A DNA stretch of 42,186 nt from assembly GCA_011374975.1 (NCBI GenBank), contig DRNU01000171.1, positions 1-42,186 on the forward strand, read 5' to 3'. The DNA is from Gammaproteobacteria bacterium. GTDB taxonomy: Bacteria > Pseudomonadota > Gammaproteobacteria > DSM-19610. Each line of letters begins with the position of its first letter. The stretch's first letter is position 1. The position numbers and the translations under genes were made by a program. This document shows positions 38,306 through 42,186 of the stretch, piece after piece. The notes below the pieces were generated by a model. The model had not been told where the DNA came from and made no database searches. It worked only from the letters and a program-made list of their open reading frames with translations.

Positions 38306-38923
38306 TTATTCCCCTACAGAGTCTATGCTTTCCGCCAGCCAGTTGTTCAACACCAGCCGTGCCTCGTCGATGCCGGTTTTCTTCAGCGAGGAAAACAGCT
38401 GCACACTGGCATCGGGATGAAAGCCGGGCAGACGTTTGCGTACCGACAGCAGACTGCTGCTGGCCGGCCCGCGTTTCAGCTTGTCGGCCTTGGTCAGCAG
38501 AATATGTACCGGCAGGTCGACGTCGGCACACCAGTACAACATCTGCTGGTCAAAATCAGTCAGTGGGTGGCGGCAGTCCATCAACAGAATCAGGCCGCGC
38601 AGTGACTCGCGGATATGCAGGTATTCCGTCAGGCTGCGCTGCCATTTTTCCTTCATCGCCACCGGGACTTTGGCGTAGCCGTAGCCTGGCAAATCCACCA
38701 GGCGGCGGTTGTCTCCCAGGTCAAAAAAATTGATTTGCTGGGTGCGGCCGGGTGTCTTGCTGGTGCGTGCCAGCGCGCGTTGTCCACTGAGGGTGTTGAG
38801 AGCGCTGGATTTACCGGCGTTGGAGCGGCCGGCGAAAGCCACCTCGGCGCCGCTGTCGAGGGGTGCGAGCCGGGTTTCGGGGACACTGGTGAGAAAACGG
38901 GCATGGCGGAAATCGATAGTCAT
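38306..38923 (-). CDS. engB: Ribosome biogenesis GTPase EngB (YihA/YsxC)
   Basis: Essential GTPase for 50S assembly and division-related control. It has 205 residues. The G1 loop GRSNAGKSS is at about 32-40; the G2 region is [15 protein letters not shown]3 is DLPGYG and G4 is TKADK. The start at 38923 is chosen from the family N-terminus and because upstream codons are not protein-like. No Shine-Dalgarno is present; GAAAAT lies six bases before the ATG. It is divergent from cytochrome c4 and convergent with the small-RNA region, as at the polA-engB locus of other gammaproteobacteria. Confidence 0.95.
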   Translation of the reverse strand: MTIDFRHARFLTSVPETRLAPLDSGAEVAFAGRSNAGKSSALNTLSGQRALARTSKTPGRTQQINFFDLGDNRRLVDLPGYGYAKVPVAMKEKWQRSLTEYLHIRESLRGLILLMDCRHPLTDFDQQMLYWCADVDLPVHILLTKADKLKRGPASSSLLSVRKRLPGFHPDASVQLFSSLKKTGIDEARLVLNNWLAESIDSVGE

Positions 38924-38957
38924 GACGCTATTTTCGCACAGATCTCTTACGTTTGTG

Positions 38958-38986
38958 TTGACCGGCCGGGACCTCGCTGGTATACA
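38958..38986 (+). promoter_or_regulatory. Sigma70-type promoter for cytochrome c4
   Basis: TTGACC (38958-38963), a 17-base spacer and TATACA (38981-38986) form a good promoter about 75 bases before the cytochrome ATG. It lies just upstream of the divergent engB start. Confidence 0.7.
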
Positions 38987-39061
38987 GGTGGGCTCTTTTT
39001 TGGGTGCCGGCCCGGTTACGGTCCGGTGCGGCCCGCACAGCAATCTGGAGATCCTATCAAG

Positions 39062-39670
39062 ATGAACAAGTGGCTTGTTTTTGCAGCAGTATTTTCTTTG
39101 GCCGGTGGTACATCCCAGGCCTGGGCCGGTGGCGACGCGGTTGCCGGCAAAACCAAGTCAGCGGCTTGTGCGGGTTGTCACGGCATGGATGGCAACAGCG
39201 TCAACCCGGACTGGCCGAAACTGGCCGGCCAGGGCGAGCGCTACCTCAGCAAGCAGCTGCAGGACTTCAAGAGCAGCGCACGCAGCAATGCCACCATGGC
39301 GCCCATGGTTGCGGCCCTGAACGAGCAGGATATGGCTGACCTGGCGGTATTTTTCTCGGGTCAGACCAGGGCCGCCGGTGCCGCAGACGAGGCGCTGGTC
39401 GAGCTGGGGCAGAAGATCTACCGAGGTGGCAACCCGGCCAGCGGTGTCGCGGCCTGTATCGGCTGCCACGGCCCGAACGGCGCCGGCAACCCCGCCGCCG
39501 GTTTTCCGTCGCTTAGCGGTCAGCATGCCAAATATGTCGCAACCCAGCTGAACGCCTTCAAGTCCGGCACGCGCAGCAACGATGCCGGCAAGATGATGCG
39601 CAACATCGCGGCCAAAATGAGCGAAAAGGAAATCAATGCTGTGGCCTCTTATGTGCAGGGCCTGCACTGA
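39062..39670 (+). CDS. Diheme cytochrome c4
   Basis: Periplasmic electron carrier, probably to a terminal oxidase. The 202 residues have a Sec signal peptide ([22 protein letters not shown]) and two tandem cytochrome domains with heme sites CAGCH (36-40) and CIGCH (132-136). Each is followed by a WPKLAGQ/FPSLSGQ-like and a methionine-ligand region (MAPMV, KMMRNIA), the c4 layout. The start at 39062 has GGAG upstream. It is monocistronic between its own promoter and a strong terminator. The engB-c4-dsbA order is common in gammaproteobacteria. Confidence 0.95.
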   Translation: MNKWLVFAAVFSLAGGTSQAWAGGDAVAGKTKSAACAGCHGMDGNSVNPDWPKLAGQGERYLSKQLQDFKSSARSNATMAPMVAALNEQDMADLAVFFSGQTRAAGAADEALVELGQKIYRGGNPASGVAACIGCHGPNGAGNPAAGFPSLSGQHAKYVATQLNAFKSGTRSNDAGKMMRNIAAKMSEKEINAVASYVQGLH

Positions 39671-39689
39671 GTAAGCTGCATGACTGAAT

Positions 39690-39718
39690 AAAAAAGGCGG
39701 CCTCTGGCCGCCTTTTTT
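39690..39718. terminator. Bidirectional-looking intrinsic terminator after cytochrome c4
   Basis: GGCGGCC (39696-39702) and GGCCGCC (39706-39712) form a perfect stem with a TCT loop, flanked by A6 on the left and T6 on the right. It separates cytochrome c4 from dsbA. Confidence 0.9.
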
Positions 39719-39891
39719 ATTCCGGTTGCCCGACCGGGGCGTGGCTGGAACTCCCGGGCGTGGAAACAGTCAATTCACCGGGGGCCGGGTCAGGCCGTGT
39801 GCTTATCCCGGGCCGGTCTGGGTTACCATACGCACTACCGTTCACTGCCGGGTTCACGCGTAATATTTTTGGGGTATATGGAGTAAAGAGA

Positions 39892-40542
39892 ATGAAAAAA
39901 ATATTTACACTGTTTACGTTGTTGCTGTTGTCGCCTTTTGCATCTGCCGGTTTTGATGAAGGTATCGAATACCAGACCCTCGGCAGTGTGCAACCGACAG
40001 TTAATGAAGACAGGATCGAGGTGCTGGAGCTGTTCTGGTACGGTTGTCCGCACTGCTATTTCCTGGAACCCGAATTACACGCCTGGCTGAAAAACAAACC
40101 TGACGACGTGGTGTTTGTGCGCCTGCCGGCGGTGCTGGGCCCGAGCTGGGAGTTGCATGCGCGCGCGTTCTATACCGCACAGCTGCTGGGTGTCCTGGAC
40201 AAGGTTCACACCCCGCTCTTCGAGCGCATTCACAAGGACCGGAAACCGGTGCGCAACGTTGCAGATGTGAAAAAGATCTTCATGGCACAGGGTGTATCCG
40301 AACAGGATTTTGACAACACCTACAAATCTTTCGCCGTTATTACCAAAACCAACCGCGCCAAACAGGCGGCCCGTCTGTATGGCATCAAGGGTGTGCCGAC
40401 GCTGGTGGTTAACGGCAAGTACCGCACCACCGCACAGCTGGCCGGCGGTAACAAGGAAATGCTGGAAGTGGTCGACTTCCTGGTCGAGAAAGAGCGCAAG
40501 GCGAAGGCCGGCGCAGCGCAAGCCGCAAGCCAGCCGCAGTAA
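39892..40542 (+). CDS. dsbA: Thiol:disulfide interchange protein DsbA
   Basis: Periplasmic oxidase that introduces disulfides into exported proteins. It has 217 residues, with a signal peptide MKKIFTLFTLLLLSPFASA, the CPHC active site (52-55) within FWYGCPHCYFLEP, and the cis-proline Pro169 (GIKGVPTLVV). The C-terminus is an extra Lys/Ala/Gln tail (ERKAKAGAAQAASQPQ). The start at 39892 has GGAG upstream; the frame is open further but is not protein-like. A perfect palindrome follows the stop. DsbB is not in the window. Confidence 0.96.
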   Translation: MKKIFTLFTLLLLSPFASAGFDEGIEYQTLGSVQPTVNEDRIEVLELFWYGCPHCYFLEPELHAWLKNKPDDVVFVRLPAVLGPSWELHARAFYTAQLLGVLDKVHTPLFERIHKDRKPVRNVADVKKIFMAQGVSEQDFDNTYKSFAVITKTNRAKQAARLYGIKGVPTLVVNGKYRTTAQLAGGNKEMLEVVDFLVEKERKAKAGAAQAASQPQ

Positions 40543-40550
40543 AATCTCCT

Positions 40551-40584
40551 TCCGGTCATGTACATGAGTGTGTACATGACCGGA
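40551..40584. repeat. Perfect 14-bp inverted repeat after dsbA
   Basis: TCCGGTCATGTACA (40551-40564) and TGTACATGACCGGA (40571-40584) are exact inverted copies around TGAGTG. No T-run follows. It ends about 20 bases before the next ATG, so it could be an operator, an mRNA hairpin near the next ribosome-binding site, or a weak terminator of dsbA. Confidence 0.7.
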
Positions 40585-40604
40585 CCTCTTCAAAGGAATA
40601 CTGA

Positions 40605-42186
40605 ATGAATGCAGCGCAGCTTTTCGTGAAGTGCCTGGAGAACGAGGGTGTGGAATACATTTTCGGTATTCCCGGCGAAGAGAATCTCGACGTGATGGAT
40701 GCGCTGCTCGATTCCAGCATTTGTTTCGTGACCACGCGCCATGAACAGGGCGCCGCCTTCATGGCCGATGTGTACGGCCGTCTTACCGGGCGCGCCGGTG
40801 TCTGCCTGTCCACGCTGGGGCCGGGTGCCACCAACCTGATGACCGGGGTCGCCGATGCCAACATGGATCATGCCCCGGTGGTTGCCATTGCCGGGCAGGC
40901 CGGTACCAACCGCCTGCACAAGGAATCGCACCAGGTGCTGGACCTGGAAGAAATGTTCCGGCCCATCACCAAGTATGCTTCGCGTGTGTTGTCGCCGGAC
41001 GTGGTACCGGAGATGGTGCGCAAGGCATTCAAGGTGGCGGAGTCGGAAAAGACCGGCGCCACCTTTATTGAATTTCCCGAAGATGTCGCGCGTATGCCGG
41101 CGGTGGCGAAACCGCTGCCGGTCAACCAGCCGTTTCCGCCCGAGCCGCCGGTGCAGCAGGTGGAGCGTGCCGCGCGGCTGATTTCCGCGGCGCGCAATCC
41201 CATGATCCTGGCCGGCAACGGCGTGGTGCGCGCCGGCGCCTGGAAACACCTGGCCGAGTTTGCCGAGCAACTCAACATACCGGTCGCCAATACCTTCATG
41301 GCCAAGGGCGTGACACCGTTCCGTAACCGTACTTCACTGGCCAGTGCGGGCCTGCAGGCCAACGACTACATCAGCTGCGGTTTCAGCCGCGCCGATGTGA
41401 TCCTGTGCATCGGCTACGACCTGGTCGAGTATCACCCCTACCTCTGGCATCCCACGCGCGACCGCACCATCATTCATATCGACCGCACCCAGGCCGAGGT
41501 CGATGAACACTACAATGTCACCGTTGGCGTGCTGGGCGATATCAAGCACAGCCTGATGCGTATCGCCGAACTGGCAACCCCGCACCAGGGTCACCTGATG
41601 CGCCCGCTGCGCGAAGCGCTGATTGAAGAGATGAACCAGCACCGGGAGGACGAGGGTTTCCCGATCAAGCCGCAGAAAATCATCTGGGACCTGCGCACCG
41701 TGCTGGAACTCGATGACATCGTGGTATGTGACGTAGGTGCGCACAAGATGTGGATGGCGCGCATGTTCCGCTGTGAGTATCCCAACACTTGCATTATTTC
41801 CAACGGTTTTGCCAGCATGGGCATTGCGGTGCCGGGGGCGATTGCCGCCAAACTGGTGGCACCGGACCGGGCCGTGGTGGCGGTGACCGGTGATGCCGGT
41901 TTTCTGATGAATTCGCAGGAAATCGAGACCGCCATGCGGCTGGATATCCCGATCGTCATCCTGATCTGGAACGATGCCGGCTACGGGCTGATCGAGTGGA
42001 AGCAGATGAACGAGTTCAAGCGCGCCTCGCATGTGGATTTTACCAACCCGGATTTCGTGACCTATGCGGAATCCTTTGGTGCAAAGGGTTATCGGGTCAC
42101 CGGGCCGGGCCAATTACAGGGTATACTTAAGGAAGCGCTGGCGCAGCCGACGCTTAGTATTATCGACTGCCCGGTCGATTACAGTG
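40605..42186 (+). CDS. Acetolactate synthase-like large subunit (ThDP-dependent), 3' truncated by window
   Basis: About 527 codons are visible and the frame is still open at the window end, so only the last residues are missing. The catalytic glutamate is in TTRHEQGAAFMADVYGR, the LGPGATNLMTG loop follows, and the thiamine diphosphate/Mg2+ motif is GDAGFLMNSQEIETAMR...IWNDAGYG. It condenses two 2-oxoacids, probably pyruvate to acetolactate. GIPGEENLDVMDALL at the N-terminus separates it from the best-known IlvB/IlvI proteins. No small regulatory subunit is visible, though it may lie beyond the edge. AAAGGA precedes the ATG. Confidence 0.88.
   Translation, partial: MNAAQLFVKCLENEGVEYIFGIPGEENLDVMDALLDSSICFVTTRHEQGAAFMADVYGRLTGRAGVCLSTLGPGATNLMTGVADANMDHAPVVAIAGQAGTNRLHKESHQVLDLEEMFRPITKYASRVLSPDVVPEMVRKAFKVAESEKTGATFIEFPEDVARMPAVAKPLPVNQPFPPEPPVQQVERAARLISAARNPMILAGNGVVRAGAWKHLAEFAEQLNIPVANTFMAKGVTPFRNRTSLASAGLQANDYISCGFSRADVILCIGYDLVEYHPYLWHPTRDRTIIHIDRTQAEVDEHYNVTVGVLGDIKHSLMRIAELATPHQGHLMRPLREALIEEMNQHREDEGFPIKPQKIIWDLRTVLELDDIVVCDVGAHKMWMARMFRCEYPNTCIISNGFASMGIAVPGAIAAKLVAPDRAVVAVTGDAGFLMNSQEIETAMRLDIPIVILIWNDAGYGLIEWKQMNEFKRASHVDFTNPDFVTYAESFGAKGYRVTGPGQLQGILKEALAQPTLSIIDCPVDYS

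Overview
The window looks like chromosomal DNA of a high-GC gammaproteobacterium. Its left part is the classic origin-proximal block mnmG-rsmG-parA-parB-atpIBEFHAGDC-(FKBP)-glmU-glmS. Several other genes are typical of Gammaproteobacteria: rsmJ, ycgN, an lplT-like transporter, DUF2782-polA, and engB-cytochrome c4-dsbA. A Chromatiales-like free-living lineage would fit, but the genus cannot be read from the sequence. Nothing looks like prophage, an intact transposon or CRISPR.

Layout. 1-209: AT-rich leader in front of mnmG, possibly the flank of oriC. 210-4501: tRNA/rRNA modification (mnmG, rsmG) and chromosome partition (parA, parB). 4539-11580: complete F1Fo ATP synthase operon behind a good sigma70 promoter. 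11596-15404: SlyD/FKBP-type isomerase, then glmU and glmS for UDP-GlcNAc supply. 15405-15711: non-coding, with a short coding-like remnant. 15712-19277: a signalling patch with an HDOD protein, a membrane GGDEF/EAL protein and a bacteriohemerythrin. 19299-21073: three unrecognised genes, one a small cysteine-containing protein with its own promoter and perfect terminator. 21045-23580: lplT, ycgN and rsmJ on the minus strand, with two kinds of palindromic repeat nearby. 23725-27083: uvrD and nhaA, convergent. 27139-30021: a second, larger membrane PAS-PAS-GGDEF-EAL protein. 30251-34041: a TRAP transporter whose binding protein faces its two permease genes, with a lower-GC cargo gene between them. 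34035-37914: DUF2782, LOG-family protein and polA. 37915-38305: a convergent gap that appears to encode a small RNA. 38306-42186: engB, cytochrome c4, dsbA and a large-subunit acetolactate synthase-like gene that runs off the window.

Most of the window is housekeeping. The least expected signals are as follows. (1) A candidate small RNA lies between polA and engB, the locus used by Spot 42 in enterics and ErsA in Pseudomonas. It has pyrimidine-rich loops, a seven-C terminator loop and several GGA motifs. One loop nearly matches the complement of the ribosome-binding site of the 960-residue c-di-GMP enzyme in this window. (2) Several genes have a -10-like hexamer 6-8 nt before the start codon and no Shine-Dalgarno, which suggests leaderless mRNAs. 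(3) A palindromic element between rsmJ and uvrD may supply the rsmJ -35 box. (4) The conserved N-terminus of the TRAP small permease has no standard start codon.

All calls come from reading the sequence and remembered family motifs. No searches, folding or alignments were run.
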